A DNA stretch of 64,000 nucleotides from Mesotaenium endlicherianum (GCA_009602735.1 WELA01005894.1:124001-188000), one strand, 5' to 3'; shown: positions 25,680 through 36,424, counted from the first letter of the stretch. The notes: generated from the sequence alone by a model not told the origin. Translations and numbers: made by a program.

Positions 25680-26985
25680 TGACGATAATGAGCTGGACCG
25701 CCTGAGCAGGGATGCTGCCGAACACGCAGCATCGCCTGGCAACGCCTCCTGGTCACGAATGGCACAGGAGCTGGACAAAGTCATGCCCGAGGAGAAGAAA
25801 AGAAGGCTTGTATTATTATGGTGGCTCCTGCCCTGTTTATTGGCAACCGGCTTATCGTTTTATTTCTGGAATCAATACCATGAGCGTCCGCAGGCAAAAT
25901 TAAAATCGCCTGTCGCTTTGCCTGTGCATCAAGACAGTGAACCTCCTGTTACCAGTTTACCTGAAAATACCATTCTCAAAACGCATCCGCCTGCACCTGT
26001 AACAGAAGAAGCATCTCCGCTATTAGCTCAACTCAACCATACTTCTATTGATTCAAAAAATACACTCCGTTCTAATGATTCACCCGCATCTTCTTTGTCA
26101 CAACAGTTAGGCGCTTCTGTTTTACCTCCTCCTGCTTACGATGAAATCAGAAGCCAGCAGCCTGCTACAAAAGAAGTTGCCGGTAACAACACTCCTATGC
26201 ATAACGGGCTGGATCATCTGCTGGCAGCAGGTGTTGGCAATGATACACATCATAAGGATACAACCATTTTGCAACAGCAAAATCATCATCCGGTAGATAC
26301 ATCATTGATTGCTCACCAGGAACCCAACACTTCTTCTCTGTATAGCAAATTCAGTATGGGAGTAATAGCGGGTACAGATCTCAGCAACGTGAAATTCAGG
26401 TATACCGAGACTCCCGGCTATAATATAGGATTGATGGCGGGTTATCATTTGAACAAGCACTGGTCATTGCATACCGGGGCTATTTACACGAAGAAGAATT
26501 ATAAAATGGATGGAGCAGACTTTACGGCTCCCAAGGGTAGTCCCGCCAGTTACTGGAACCTCACGAATGTAGAAGGAGATTGCTCCATGTGGGATATCCC
26601 CCTCCTGGTGCGCTTCCACCCGGGTAAAAAATCGACCAGCCGTTTTTCTTTCAGCACGGGCCTTTCTTCCTATTTCATGAAAGACGAAAATTACGATTAC
26701 TATTACCCCGCGCCCACTACAGGAGCGATCGTAAAAAAATCGGGGTATTACAATACGGGAAGCTCCTACTGGTTCTCCGTTGTACATCTTTCTGCGGGGT
26801 TTGAAAAGCCCATTAGCAAGAAGGTGTCCATGCAGTTGGAACCTTACATAAAACTGCCACTTGCAGGGCTGGGCGTGGGTAGCATGCGGCTGAACAGCCT
26901 GGGATTGAACGTAACGGTGCAATACAGGAGCAGCAAAGAAGCAAGAATATCCACATCGTCCTCCGCTATGCTCGTTTCACATTAA
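25666..26985 (+). CDS. Membrane protein with N-terminal anchor and outer-membrane-barrel-like domain, probable sigma partner
   Basis: 439 residues. A short charged N-terminus (1-45) and one transmembrane helix (about 46-66, RLVLLWWLLPCLLATGLSFYFW) are followed by a long Pro/Ser/Thr/Gln-rich linker (about 70-220) and a C-terminal region that looks like an eight-stranded barrel (FSMGVIAGTDLSNVKF onward, ending in beta strands). This layout is common behind ECF sigma genes in Chitinophagaceae and is presumed to be an anti-sigma-type regulator; no classical anti-sigma motif is seen. Confidence 0.7.
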   Translation: MYHPDDDNELDRLSRDAAEHAASPGNASWSRMAQELDKVMPEEKKRRLVLLWWLLPCLLATGLSFYFWNQYHERPQAKLKSPVALPVHQDSEPPVTSLPENTILKTHPPAPVTEEASPLLAQLNHTSIDSKNTLRSNDSPASSLSQQLGASVLPPPAYDEIRSQQPATKEVAGNNTPMHNGLDHLLAAGVGNDTHHKDTTILQQQNHHPVDTSLIAHQEPNTSSLYSKFSMGVIAGTDLSNVKFRYTETPGYNIGLMAGYHLNKHWSLHTGAIYTKKNYKMDGADFTAPKGSPASYWNLTNVEGDCSMWDIPLLVRFHPGKKSTSRFSFSTGLSSYFMKDENYDYYYPAPTTGAIVKKSGYYNTGSSYWFSVVHLSAGFEKPISKKVSMQLEPYIKLPLAGLGVGSMRLNSLGLNVTVQYRSSKEARISTSSSAMLVSH

Positions 26986-27025
26986 CGAATGGTTATCTTT
27001 ACCGCGAATTAATCTGTTCATTGTT

Positions 27026-28000
27026 ATGCTTAAAGTTGGTGTTTTCGGTGTAGGCCACCTGGGAAAATTTCACCTGAATAACTGGAAAGAAATTGAAGGT
27101 ATCAAGCTGGTAGGCTTTTTCGACCCGAACAATGAAAACGCCAAAGCCGTGGCAGAGCAGTACGGCCTGAAACGTTTCATGGATGAGGAAAAACTCATCG
27201 ACTCCTGCGATATCATTGATGTGATCACCCCTACCGATCACCATTTCAGTGTCTGCATGCAGGCCATCCGCAAGGGCAAACACGTGTTTGTGGAGAAACC
27301 CCTTGCCCATACCATACCGGAAGGGCGCGATCTCGTAAATATGGTCCGTGAAGCCAATGTAAAAATGCAGGTGGGACATGTGGAGCGTTTCAACCCTGCT
27401 TTTCTCGCCATCAAGGACATGAACCTGAACCCCATGTTCATTGAAGTGCATCGCCTGGCACAGTTCAATCCCAGGGGAACCGAAGTAAGCGTGATCCTGG
27501 ACCTGATGATACATGATATCGACATTATCCTCAACCTGGTGAAGAGTGATGTCAAACATCTTTCGGCAAGTGGTGTGGCGGTGATGACCGAGACACCCGA
27601 TATTGCCAACGTACGCATCGAGTTCAACAACGGCTGCGTTGCCAATTTAACCAGCAGTCGCATCAGCATGAAGAAAATGCGCAAAATGCGCCTCTTTCAG
27701 AAAGATGCTTATATCGGTATCGATTTCCTGGAGAAGAAAACAGAGATCATCAAACTCAAGCAACCCGAGGACAAGAACGTTTTTTCTTTCGATATTGAAA
27801 CACAGCATGGCAAGAAAACCCTGGCTATTGCCAACCCGTCAATTGATACCGTGAATTCCATCAAACTGGAACTCGAATCTTTCGTGGATTCCATTGTAAA
27901 CAACAAGCCCGTAGTGGTTAGTGAGATCGATGGGTTCCTGGCTATGGAAGTGGCGCATCAGATACTGGAGAAGATTAGCAGTACCAGCATATTAGTTTAA
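27026..28000 (+). CDS. Gfo/Idh/MocA-family oxidoreductase
   Basis: 324 residues. N-terminal Rossmann fold (MLKVGVFGVGHLGKFHL), the catalytic VEKPLAHT motif, and the C-terminal alpha/beta domain with HDIDIILNLV. NAD(P)-dependent sugar or sugar-nucleotide dehydrogenase by family; substrate unknown. A near-match -7 box (TATCTTTA) lies about 25 nt upstream. Followed by a REP-like palindrome and convergent ispD. Confidence 0.88.
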   Translation: MLKVGVFGVGHLGKFHLNNWKEIEGIKLVGFFDPNNENAKAVAEQYGLKRFMDEEKLIDSCDIIDVITPTDHHFSVCMQAIRKGKHVFVEKPLAHTIPEGRDLVNMVREANVKMQVGHVERFNPAFLAIKDMNLNPMFIEVHRLAQFNPRGTEVSVILDLMIHDIDIILNLVKSDVKHLSASGVAVMTETPDIANVRIEFNNGCVANLTSSRISMKKMRKMRLFQKDAYIGIDFLEKKTEIIKLKQPEDKNVFSFDIETQHGKKTLAIANPSIDTVNSIKLELESFVDSIVNNKPVVVSEIDGFLAMEVAHQILEKISSTSILV

Positions 28001-28008
28001 CTGCTACC

Positions 28009-28085
28009 GTCATCCCGAGCGAGCGAAGCGAGTCGAGGGAGCTGCTGAAGACTTCATGAGATCCCTCGGCTGCGCTCGGGATGAC
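28009..28085. repeat. 77-bp REP-like palindromic repeat, copy 1
   Basis: Ends GTCATCCCGAGCG and CGCTCGGGATGAC are exact inverse complements, with an internal GAGGGAG/GATCCCTC pairing. It sits between convergent genes. Reading its minus strand, about three-quarters of positions match the 77-bp element at 48185. Confidence 0.8.
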
Positions 28086-28092
28086 GTTGCAA

Positions 28093-28782
28093 TTATATTC
28101 GGGATGATGGCAGCATTAAATCAGAAATAATCTTTTCCGCTATCAGCAAATCCACCGGCCTTGTAATTTTAATATTACTGTGTTCACCCTCCACGAGATG
28201 AACAGTTTTACCACTGGCTTCCACTACAGTGGCTTCATCGGTAAACACTTCGTTGTATGGGGTGTTGAATGCGGGAAGTAATACTTCACTTAAGAATGTC
28301 TGCGGGGTTTGCACAATGCGTACCTTATTACGGTCCACTACTTTGCTCGATGCACCCTCTGCTATCCGGATACTATCTGTTGCGGCTACAGCTGGTATAG
28401 CTGAACCATGCGCCAGCGCCGCTTCGTAGCAGCGATGGATCAATGCTTTGCTCACCAAACACCGCACACCATCGTGCACAAACACAACAGCAGGTTCCTG
28501 TATTTTTTTCAATCCATTTTGTACTGAATGAAAACGGGTGGAGCCGCCGTGTACAATGGTTGTTCTTGCACTTGCCTGCAAATCGGCAATAATCTTTTCC
28601 CCTGCCTGTTGATGTTCTCCCGGCACCACCAGGATAATTTGCATATCGGGATAAGACTCCAAAAAGGTATGGATCGTATGCCACAATACCGGTTTGTTTT
28701 TTAGCAGCAGGAACTGCTTGGGCACTTCAGTGCCCATTCGCTGGCCATTGCCTCCGGCTACTATCACTGCATATTTCTTCAT
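28093..28782 (-). CDS. ispD: 2-C-methyl-D-erythritol 4-phosphate cytidylyltransferase
   Basis: 229 residues, third step of the MEP isoprenoid pathway. The start MKKYAVIVAGGNGQRMGTEVPKQF at 28782 carries the CTP-binding loop; eight open codons upstream overlap the kinase gene. VHDGVRCLVS and the C-terminal EGEHSNIKITRPVDL are signature segments. It follows the heptose kinase gene by 2 nt, so they are co-transcribed. Confidence 0.94.
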   Translation of the reverse strand: MKKYAVIVAGGNGQRMGTEVPKQFLLLKNKPVLWHTIHTFLESYPDMQIILVVPGEHQQAGEKIIADLQASARTTIVHGGSTRFHSVQNGLKKIQEPAVVFVHDGVRCLVSKALIHRCYEAALAHGSAIPAVAATDSIRIAEGASSKVVDRNKVRIVQTPQTFLSEVLLPAFNTPYNEVFTDEATVVEASGKTVHLVEGEHSNIKITRPVDLLIAEKIISDLMLPSSRI

Positions 28783-28784
28783 AT

Positions 28785-29771
28785 TCAATCCAGCAACAGA
28801 CAACATTCGTTGTACAACTTTTCTTTATCAATGGCCGCAGTACCTACTTCTTCGCATACCAGTCCGCCCGCAATATTGGCCATATCCGCTGCTAGGTGCA
28901 TGTTTTTGGTTGCAGCATACACCAATGCCGCTACTGCTATCACCGTATCGCCGGCGCCACTCACATCGGCTATATTCCGTACATGGGTAGGGATGATCCT
29001 GGCTTCGCCATCGACCTGGTAAAACACTCCTTTTTCCGATAAAGTGATGAGTGATATCCTGTGCTGTAATTTTTTTTGCAAAGCCTGGTGTATGTGCTTG
29101 AGTGCTTCTTCATCAACTGCATCGGTTACCAGGTTCAATCCCTCTCTTACTTCCTTGAGGTTGGGTTTGAAAATATCAACTCCCTGGAACGATAAAAAGT
29201 TTTTCCGCTTGGGGTCTACAGCAGTGGTCACGCCTGCCGACTGACAAAGCGCTATCAGTTCTTTGATGACCCTGGGTGTGAGTACCCCTTTATTGTAATC
29301 TTCCAGGATGAGCACATCCGGTTTGTGTTTGATGAAAAAATCTGCCACGTGTTGCAGCAACATATCTTCTGTTGCTTTGCCGATATCTTCCGTTTCTTCC
29401 GCATCCAAGCGCATCATCTGCTGGTTGCGGCTCATAACACGGGTTTTGTTGGTAGTAACCCTGCTAGAATCTGTAACCAGGTAATCGGTATTGATACCGC
29501 TTTGCTGTAATAGTTGTTTCAGCAAAGCGCCATTCTCATCATTTCCCAGTACCGAAATCACTGAAGTGGCTGCTCCCAGCGACGCGGTATTCAGCGCTAC
29601 ATTGGCTGCCCCTCCCACCCTCAGTTCTTTTTTCTTCAATGCAACCACCGGCACCGGCGCTTCGGGCGATATCCTGTCTACATTACCCCACCAGTAAGTA
29701 TCAAGCATAATATCTCCTACCACCAATACTTTGCTGTTGCTCAAATTTTTAAAAAGTTGTTCAAAGTCCAT
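28785..29771 (-). CDS. hldA: D-glycero-beta-D-manno-heptose-7-phosphate kinase (RfaE1/HldA)
   Basis: 328-residue PfkB-family kinase. The start VLVVGDIMLDTYWWGNVDRISPEAPVPVV and the GGAANVALN motif are specific to the RfaE1 half of HldE; the catalytic DVSGAGDT is near the C-terminus. The cytidylyl/adenylyltransferase half is not fused. It makes the bisphosphate precursor of LPS heptose. Paired with ispD on the minus strand. Confidence 0.92.
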   Translation of the reverse strand: MDFEQLFKNLSNSKVLVVGDIMLDTYWWGNVDRISPEAPVPVVALKKKELRVGGAANVALNTASLGAATSVISVLGNDENGALLKQLLQQSGINTDYLVTDSSRVTTNKTRVMSRNQQMMRLDAEETEDIGKATEDMLLQHVADFFIKHKPDVLILEDYNKGVLTPRVIKELIALCQSAGVTTAVDPKRKNFLSFQGVDIFKPNLKEVREGLNLVTDAVDEEALKHIHQALQKKLQHRISLITLSEKGVFYQVDGEARIIPTHVRNIADVSGAGDTVIAVAALVYAATKNMHLAADMANIAGGLVCEEVGTAAIDKEKLYNECCLLLD

Positions 29772-29808
29772 CTCTTCTTTTTTTCATCTGTTCAGTTCCG
29801 CGAACCGC

Positions 29809-31239
29809 TCATTGCTGCTTTCGCCCTGCAAGATAATACAAAGGAAGTCCGATCAATGTAATGCCGAGTCCCCACAACGAATAAGTAGGAGAAGCCCATA
29901 CCAGCGCCACACAAAACAGTGCCGCCAGCACAATGTATATCATGGGCATTACCGGGTATCCGAATGCCTTATAAGGTCTTGGCATATCGGGGCGCTTCTT
30001 GCGCAGGATAAAAATTCCGATGATCGTAAGCACATAAAATATCACCACAATGAACGACACCATGGTGAGCAGATCGCCATAATGTCCGCTCAAACACAAT
30101 AAAGAAGCCACAACGCACTGTATCCACAAAGCATATTCGGGCACGGCATTCTTATTCAGTTCTCCCGTTTTTTTGAAAAACAATCCATCGTTGGCCATCG
30201 TATAATAAACCCTGGCCCCTGCCAGGATGAGTCCGTTATTGCAACCAAACGTAGAAATCATGATCATAACAGCGATCACAATAGTGCCTGCATTGCCAAA
30301 AATGGCATTGGCAGCGGTAACGGCCACCCGGTCGTTCTTGGCATAGGCGATGGACTGCAAAGGCAGCACATGCAGGTACATGAGATTAGCCGTAATGTAG
30401 ATGATCGTAACAATGAGGGTACCCAGGAAAAGACTGAGGCCTATATTCCTTTGCGGGTTCTTGATCTCGCCTGCTATAAAAGTGACGTTGTTCCAGGAGT
30501 CACTGCTGAAGATAGAGCCTACCATCGCAGCAGCAATAGCGCCTACCAATACCGCGCCCGAGATGGGCTTCCAGGCAGTGGGTTGCAGCATGCCTTTATC
30601 GTCTTTCACACCCAGATCCTGCATAGCATTAAAGCCTGTATGCCAGTTTTCGGCCCAGTGGCTTTGCTTTACCAACAGGAACCCGAATACAATGAGTCCG
30701 AATAAAGAAAGCAGTTTGGTAACAGTAAATGTGCTTTGTATGATCTTGCCTCCCCTCACACCCTTTGTATTGGTGTAGGTGAGGAAACAGATCATGACGA
30801 TGGCGAGCACCTGCGCCGCCGATATCTTCATAAAGCCCAGGTTGGCTATGATATTGTCTTCTCCTACTGCCGGGATCAGGTAAGCGGTAAAGCGACTGAA
30901 CGCCACCGCCACCGCTGCAATGGTAGCGGTTTGTATCACGGAGAAAAAGCTCCATCCAAAAAGAAAAGCCACGAGAGAATTATATGCCTCTTTGAGATAT
31001 ATATACTGACCGCCCGCTTTCGGATACATGGCGCTCAGTTCGCCATAGCTTACTGCCGCCGTAATGGTCATGAAGCCGGTGATCAGCCATACCAGCACCA
31101 GCCAGCCGGCGCTGCCCACGTTCCTGGTAATATCCGAGCTTACGATGAAGATACCCGAACCGATCATGCCGCCGGCTACGATCATGGTAGCATCGAAAAG
31201 ACTGAGTGAAGGCCTGAAGCCTGTTTGCTGTGTACTCAT
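29809..31239 (-). CDS. APC-family amino acid permease
   Basis: 476 residues with about twelve hydrophobic segments. The N-terminal MIVAGGMIGSGIFIV glycine motif in the first helix is diagnostic for APC transporters. Substrate not resolved; similarity is to the LAT-type amino acid permeases. Its ATG directly abuts the T-tract of a terminator hairpin, leaving no room for a promoter between it and ompH. Confidence 0.92.
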   Translation of the reverse strand: MSTQQTGFRPSLSLFDATMIVAGGMIGSGIFIVSSDITRNVGSAGWLVLVWLITGFMTITAAVSYGELSAMYPKAGGQYIYLKEAYNSLVAFLFGWSFFSVIQTATIAAVAVAFSRFTAYLIPAVGEDNIIANLGFMKISAAQVLAIVMICFLTYTNTKGVRGGKIIQSTFTVTKLLSLFGLIVFGFLLVKQSHWAENWHTGFNAMQDLGVKDDKGMLQPTAWKPISGAVLVGAIAAAMVGSIFSSDSWNNVTFIAGEIKNPQRNIGLSLFLGTLIVTIIYITANLMYLHVLPLQSIAYAKNDRVAVTAANAIFGNAGTIVIAVMIMISTFGCNNGLILAGARVYYTMANDGLFFKKTGELNKNAVPEYALWIQCVVASLLCLSGHYGDLLTMVSFIVVIFYVLTIIGIFILRKKRPDMPRPYKAFGYPVMPMIYIVLAALFCVALVWASPTYSLWGLGITLIGLPLYYLAGRKQQ

Positions 31240-31268
31240 AAAAAATCCCGTTGTTTATAAACGGGATT
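31240..31268 (-). terminator. Terminator between ompH and the permease gene
   Basis: Minus-strand stem AATCCCGTT/AACGGGATT with a seven-base loop followed by a T-tract that runs into the permease start codon (TTTTTTATG). Confidence 0.8.
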
Positions 31269-31295
31269 TGAAGATAATAAATATGGTGGAAGTTC

Positions 31296-31877
31296 CTATT
31301 TCTTCTTGTATTTCTGGTTCAGGCCATTGACCACGTCTTTGGTGATGTCGTAAGCCGTATCCTTGAAGTATAAAAGGTCGGAGAGATTAGAGAAGATATA
31401 AGAATAGCCTTTGTCTTTGTTGTACGCTTCCAGGAATTCCTTGATCTTCTTTTGCACGTCCTGTCTTTTGCGAATACTCTCTTCCTGCAATTCGCTGGTG
31501 AGCATTTGCTCTTTGCCCTGGTAGGTTTTATCCATCTGCTGCAGTTCCTGTTGCCTGCTGGCTAATTCAGCCTGCGTAAGGCTTTGGGCGCTGCGCTGCA
31601 ATTCCTGGTATTTGGCAGCAAAAGCATTTTTCAGGGCATTCAGCTGGCGCGTCACTTCCTGGTCTTTGGCTTCCAGCCCTTTCTGTATCTCTTTGTAATA
31701 TTCGAATTGTGTTTGTATGGAATCTATTTCGAAATAGGCAATCTTGAAGCTACCGGCAGGAATTGATTTGGTGTCGACTGCCTGTACAGTGGCTTTCTTG
31801 CCGGAGAAATGCAGGTAAAACAAAACAGCTACCGCCAGTACCAGTACTACATTCAAACCCAGTGAAACATTTTTCAT
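31296..31877 (-). CDS. OmpH/Skp-family periplasmic chaperone
   Basis: 193 residues: N-terminal membrane or signal segment (LGLNVVLVLAVAVLFYLHF), a conserved strand KIAYFEIDSIQTQFEYYKEI, then long Gln/Glu/Lys-rich coiled-coil arms (about 60-150) and a C-terminal strand (YSYIFSNLSDLLYF), as in Skp. It holds outer membrane proteins on the way to the BAM complex. A terminator follows on the same strand. Confidence 0.88.
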   Translation of the reverse strand: MKNVSLGLNVVLVLAVAVLFYLHFSGKKATVQAVDTKSIPAGSFKIAYFEIDSIQTQFEYYKEIQKGLEAKDQEVTRQLNALKNAFAAKYQELQRSAQSLTQAELASRQQELQQMDKTYQGKEQMLTSELQEESIRKRQDVQKKIKEFLEAYNKDKGYSYIFSNLSDLLYFKDTAYDITKDVVNGLNQKYKKK

Positions 31878-31974
31878 TCGAACTCTTTTTGTGCTGTAAA
31901 ATTAGAATCATTCAATGGCTCTGGCCTTTTGCAGAGCAAGATTAACAAGACCTTTGCAGGTAGCGACCTATGTA

Positions 31975-32008
31975 AAAAAGTAGGAAGTGTATTGACTTCC
32001 TACTTTTT
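31975..32008 (-). terminator. Terminator of the rpoBC transcript
   Basis: Perfect 14-bp arms AAAAAGTAGGAAGT and complement with a six-base loop; minus-strand T-run is part of the stem. It lies about 35 nt after rpoC. Confidence 0.85.
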
Positions 32009-32042
32009 ATCATTTAACCTGTCTGCATTGACAGACAAGGCA

Positions 32043-35000
32043 TTATTCATCATCATCAAAGCTCATCGCTTCACGTGTAGTGGCCAGTACTTCGTACTCT
32101 TCCTTGCTACCTACGATCATGTTCTCGAACTCTTTCTGTCCGGTACCGGCAGGTATCAGGTGACCAGTGATCACGTTCTCTTTCAGTCCGAGCATCGCAT
32201 CGGTCTTACCCTGGATAGCCGCCTGGCTCAACACTTTGGTAGTTTCCTGGAATGATGCGGCAGAGATCCAGCTCTGTACACCCAGTGAAGCTTTGGTGAT
32301 ACCCAGCAACACCGGTGTTGCAGTGGCGGGCTTGGCATCCCTTACTTCTACCAATTTCTTGTCGCTCCTGCGGAGGATGGAATTCTCTTCACGCAGTTCA
32401 CGGAGGGTAATGATCTGTCCGGCTTTCATCTTAGCGCTTTCACCTGCTTCGGTTACTACTTTCTTATCGAAGATCCTGTCGTTCTCTTCGATAAAGTCGA
32501 ACCTGTCTTCGAGATCTTCTTCGAGGAACTTGGTATCTCCTGCGTCTACGATCTCTACTTTCTTCATCATCTGGCGAACGATCACTTCAATGTGCTTGTC
32601 GTTGATCTTCACACCCTGTAAACGGTATACTTCCTGGATCTCGTTCACTACGTATTCCTGTACGGCGAAAGGTCCTTTGATAGCAAGTATATCGGCGGGC
32701 GCGATCTGTCCGTCTGACAGCGGTGTACCGGCTTTCACGAAGTCGCCGTCCTGTACCAGGATCTGGCGTGTCAACGGAACCAGGTATTTCTTCACCATAC
32801 CGTCTTTCGATTCAACAATGATCTCGCGGTTACCACGTTTTACATTACCGAATGCTACCACGCCATCGATCTCACAAACGATCGCAGGGTTGCCCGGGTT
32901 ACGTGCTTCGAACAATTCTGTTACACGGGGCAGACCTCCGGTGATATCCCTGAGTTTACCCAGTACACGCGGTATCTTAACCAGTACCTGTCCGGCTTTC
33001 ACATCATCTCCTTCTTCGATCACAATATGCGATCCAACGGGCAGGTTGTATTGTTTGTTTTCTTTTCCTTCTACAATAACGGTAGGTATCTTGGTCTTAT
33101 CTTTTGTTTCGATAACCACTTTCTCGCGGTGACCGGTTTGTTCATCGGCCTCATCGCGGTATGTGATACCATCGAGTACATTTTCAAATTTGATCTTACC
33201 GTTCTGCTCTGCTACGATTACGTTGTTGAACGGATCCCAGGTACAGATCACATCTCCTTTCTTCACCTGCTGCCCGTCTTTCACAGCCAAGGTAGCACCA
33301 TAAGGAACGTTGTTGGTAATCATCAGCCTGTCGTTCTTCACGTCCATGATCCTTACCTCACCGGTACGGCCGATAACGATCTTCACTTTATCACCTTCAT
33401 TGTTCAGTGCATCTACTGTTCTCAGACCATCGAACTGGATGGTACCGTCGAATTTCGCGTTCAGGCTCGATTCAACCGAAGCAGATCCCGCAACACCACC
33501 CACGTGGAACGTACGCAGTGTCAGCTGTGTACCGGGCTCACCGATTGACTGTGCAGCGATGATACCTACGGCATCTCCTTGCTGTGTCAGGTAGCCTGTT
33601 GCCAGATTACGTCCGTAACATTTTACGCACACACCGCGCTTGCTTTCGCAGGTGAGCACAGAACGTATTTCTACGGTTTCAATGCCTGCTTCTTCAATTG
33701 CTTTCGCAATGTCTGAAGATATTTCTTCACCCGCAGCGATGATCAGTTCATCGGTAACGGGATGATAGATATTGTGTAATGAGGTACGGCCTTCGATCCT
33801 GTCTGCCAGCGGTTCAATGATGTCTTCATTGTCTTTCAGCGCTGTGGTAGCGTTTCCGCGCAGGGTACCGCAATCCTCTTCGCCGATCACCACATCCTGG
33901 GCCACGTCTACGAGACGACGGGTCAGGTAGCCGGCATCGGCTGTTTTCAGGGCCGTATCGGCAAGACCTTTACGGGCACCGTGTGTAGAGATGAAGTAAT
34001 CCAATACGTTCAGTCCGTTCTTGAAGTTCGACAAGATGGGGTTTTCAATTACCTCGCTGCCTGTGCTGCCGCTCTTACGGGGCTTGGCCATCAGACCACG
34101 GATACCCACCAGCTGTTTTACCTGCGTTTTACTACCACGCGCTCCGGAATCCAGCATCATGTAAACAGAGTTGAAGCCCTGCTTATCGTTCTGCATTTCA
34201 CGGATCAGCGTTTCAGTGATACGGGTATCCACACGGCTCCAGATATCGATTACCTGGTTGTATCGCTCGTTATTGGTAATCAGACCCATGTTATAGTTCT
34301 CCCACACTTCTTCCACTTCTGTCTTGGCATTCTCCAGCAGTTCATTACGCTGGTCGGGCACGATCAGGTCGTTCACGTTGAACGACAATCCACCACGGAA
34401 GGCCATACGGAAACCGAGGGTCTTGATATCGTCGAGGAATTTCGCTGTCTTAGGAACATCGGTGATCTTGATGATGTCGCCGATGATCTCACGAAGACTT
34501 TTCTTGGTGAGCAGTGCATTCACGAATCCTACTTCATGCGGTACGTGCTGGTTGAACAGTACGCGACCTACAGTAGTATCGATCAGTTTTTTCACCAGTT
34601 GTCCGTTCACACGCACATTCGTTTTCACTTTGATATGGGCATGCAGGTCAACCGCACCTTCGTTGTAAGCAATGAGCACTTCATCCATGCTGTAGAAAGC
34701 CTTGCCTTCTCCCCTGATCACTTCATCGCCCATGGTCTTCTTACCTTTGGTGATGTAGTACAGTCCCAGTACCATGTCCTGTGAAGGCAGGGTGATGGGC
34801 GTACCGTTCTGCGGGTTGAGGATGTTGTGTGAAGACAGCATCAGCAATTGCGCTTCCAGGATGGCTGCATTGCTCAAAGGCACGTGTACCGCCATCTGGT
34901 CACCGTCGAAGTCGGCGTTGAAGGAAGAAGTAACCAGCGGGTGCAGCTGGATAGCTTTACCTTCTACCAGTTTGGGCTGGAAAGCCTGGATTGACAAACG

Positions 35001-36326
35001 GTGCAGTGTCGGGGCACGGTTCAGCATTACAGGGTGCCCTTTCAATATATTTTCGAGGATATCCCAGATCACGGCTTCTTTGCGGTCTACCAGTTTCTTG
35101 GCCGACTTCACCGTTTTCACGATACCTCTTTCAATCAGTTTACGGATCACGAATGGCTTGAACAGCTCGGCTGCCATGTCTTTAGGCAGACCGCACTCGT
35201 GTATTTTCATTTCAGGACCTACCACGATCACAGAACGACCTGAGTAGTCCACACGTTTACCCAACAGGTTCTGACGGAAACGTCCCTGCTTACCTTTCAG
35301 TACATCGGAAAGCGATTTCAGTGCACGGCCACCTTCGGCTTTCACCGCATTGGATTTACGGCTGTTGTCGAACAGTGAATCGATCGCTTCCTGTAGCATA
35401 CGTTTTTCGTTACGCAGGATCACTTCAGGCGCTTTGATCTCCAACAAACGCTTCAACCGGTTGTTACGGATGATCACACGACGGTAAAGGTCGTTCAGGT
35501 CTGATGAAGCGAAACGGCCGCCGTCCAATGGAACCAGCGGACGCAGTTCCGGAGGAATTACGGGGATGTATTGCATCACCATCCACTCGGGGCGGTTGGT
35601 AATGCGTGTGCCTGCGTCGCGGAAAGATTCCACTACGCTCAGGCGCTTCAGTGCATCTGCTTTACGCTGCTGTGAAGTTTCGGTAGCAGCGGCATTACGG
35701 AGCGAGAAGCTCAGGCCGTCGAGGTCGATTCTTTCCAACAGTGCGTGCACTGCTTCAGCGCCCATTTTGGCAATGAATTTCTGCGGATCTTCATCGGGCA
35801 GGTACTGGTTGTCCTTGGGCAAATTGTCCAGGATATCCAGGTATTCTTCTTCCGTGAGCAGGTCGCCGGAGTTCAGGCTTTCTTTCACACCACCCTGGAT
35901 CACTACGTAACGCTCATAATAAATGATGGTCTCTAATTTCTTGGAGCTCATACCCAGCAGGTAACCGATCTTGTTGGGCAGACTCTTGAAGTACCAGATG
36001 TGCACTACGGGCACCACCAGTTTGATGTGGCCCATGCGCTCACGGCGTACTTTCTTTTCTGTTACTTCCACACCGCAGCGGTCGCACACGATGCCTTTGT
36101 AACGAATACGCTTATATTTTCCGCAGGCACATTCGTAATCCTTTACGGGTCCGAATATCCTTTCGCAGAACAAACCGTCGCGCTCCGGTTTATAGGTACG
36201 ATAGTTAATGGTTTCAGGCTTCAGCACTTCGCCAAAACTTCTTTCCAGGATGCTGTCGGGCGATGCCAGACTGATCGTGATCTGTGAAAAAGTTGATCTG
36301 GGGCGATTGTCTTTTTTGATGGCCAT
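32043..36326 (-). CDS. rpoC: DNA-directed RNA polymerase subunit beta'
   Basis: 1427 residues, the expected Bacteroidota length. The N-terminal zinc site has C66, C68, C81 and C84 ([20 protein letters not shown]); the catalytic NADFDGDQM carries the magnesium-binding aspartates; the trigger loop and the second zinc site ([16 protein letters not shown]) are intact. It follows rpoB after 98 nt that contain a strong non-terminator hairpin. Confidence 0.99.
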   Translation of the reverse strand: MAIKKDNRPRSTFSQITISLASPDSILERSFGEVLKPETINYRTYKPERDGLFCERIFGPVKDYECACGKYKRIRYKGIVCDRCGVEVTEKKVRRERMGHIKLVVPVVHIWYFKSLPNKIGYLLGMSSKKLETIIYYERYVVIQGGVKESLNSGDLLTEEEYLDILDNLPKDNQYLPDEDPQKFIAKMGAEAVHALLERIDLDGLSFSLRNAAATETSQQRKADALKRLSVVESFRDAGTRITNRPEWMVMQYIPVIPPELRPLVPLDGGRFASSDLNDLYRRVIIRNNRLKRLLEIKAPEVILRNEKRMLQEAIDSLFDNSRKSNAVKAEGGRALKSLSDVLKGKQGRFRQNLLGKRVDYSGRSVIVVGPEMKIHECGLPKDMAAELFKPFVIRKLIERGIVKTVKSAKKLVDRKEAVIWDILENILKGHPVMLNRAPTLHRLSIQAFQPKLVEGKAIQLHPLVTSSFNADFDGDQMAVHVPLSNAAILEAQLLMLSSHNILNPQNGTPITLPSQDMVLGLYYITKGKKTMGDEVIRGEGKAFYSMDEVLIAYNEGAVDLHAHIKVKTNVRVNGQLVKKLIDTTVGRVLFNQHVPHEVGFVNALLTKKSLREIIGDIIKITDVPKTAKFLDDIKTLGFRMAFRGGLSFNVNDLIVPDQRNELLENAKTEVEEVWENYNMGLITNNERYNQVIDIWSRVDTRITETLIREMQNDKQGFNSVYMMLDSGARGSKTQVKQLVGIRGLMAKPRKSGSTGSEVIENPILSNFKNGLNVLDYFISTHGARKGLADTALKTADAGYLTRRLVDVAQDVVIGEEDCGTLRGNATTALKDNEDIIEPLADRIEGRTSLHNIYHPVTDELIIAAGEEISSDIAKAIEEAGIETVEIRSVLTCESKRGVCVKCYGRNLATGYLTQQGDAVGIIAAQSIGEPGTQLTLRTFHVGGVAGSASVESSLNAKFDGTIQFDGLRTVDALNNEGDKVKIVIGRTGEVRIMDVKNDRLMITNNVPYGATLAVKDGQQVKKGDVICTWDPFNNVIVAEQNGKIKFENVLDGITYRDEADEQTGHREKVVIETKDKTKIPTVIVEGKENKQYNLPVGSHIVIEEGDDVKAGQVLVKIPRVLGKLRDITGGLPRVTELFEARNPGNPAIVCEIDGVVAFGNVKRGNREIIVESKDGMVKKYLVPLTRQILVQDGDFVKAGTPLSDGQIAPADILAIKGPFAVQEYVVNEIQEVYRLQGVKINDKHIEVIVRQMMKKVEIVDAGDTKFLEEDLEDRFDFIEENDRIFDKKVVTEAGESAKMKAGQIITLRELREENSILRRSDKKLVEVRDAKPATATPVLLGITKASLGVQSWISAASFQETTKVLSQAAIQGKTDAMLGLKENVITGHLIPAGTGQKEFENMIVGSKEEYEVLATTREAMSFDDDE

Positions 36327-36382
36327 ATCTAAGCTTGTTGAAATTTTTTGTTAGTTGATTGATCTGCTGATTTGATTCAAGT

Positions 36383-36417
36383 GATATACGATGTGCGTTC
36401 AACACACATCGTATATC
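36383..36417 (-). other. 13-bp hairpin in the rpoB-rpoC spacer
   Basis: Arms GATATACGATGTG (36383-36395) and its exact complement (36405-36417) with a nine-base loop, 7 nt after the rpoB stop. No T-tract follows on the minus strand, so it is more likely an mRNA processing or stability element than a terminator. Confidence 0.7.
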
Positions 36418-36424
36418 AAAAAGA

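Noticed and set aside
32167-33132. Plus-strand frame of 321 codons
   Set aside because: Antisense to rpoC; Ser/Thr-rich shadow of strong codon bias.
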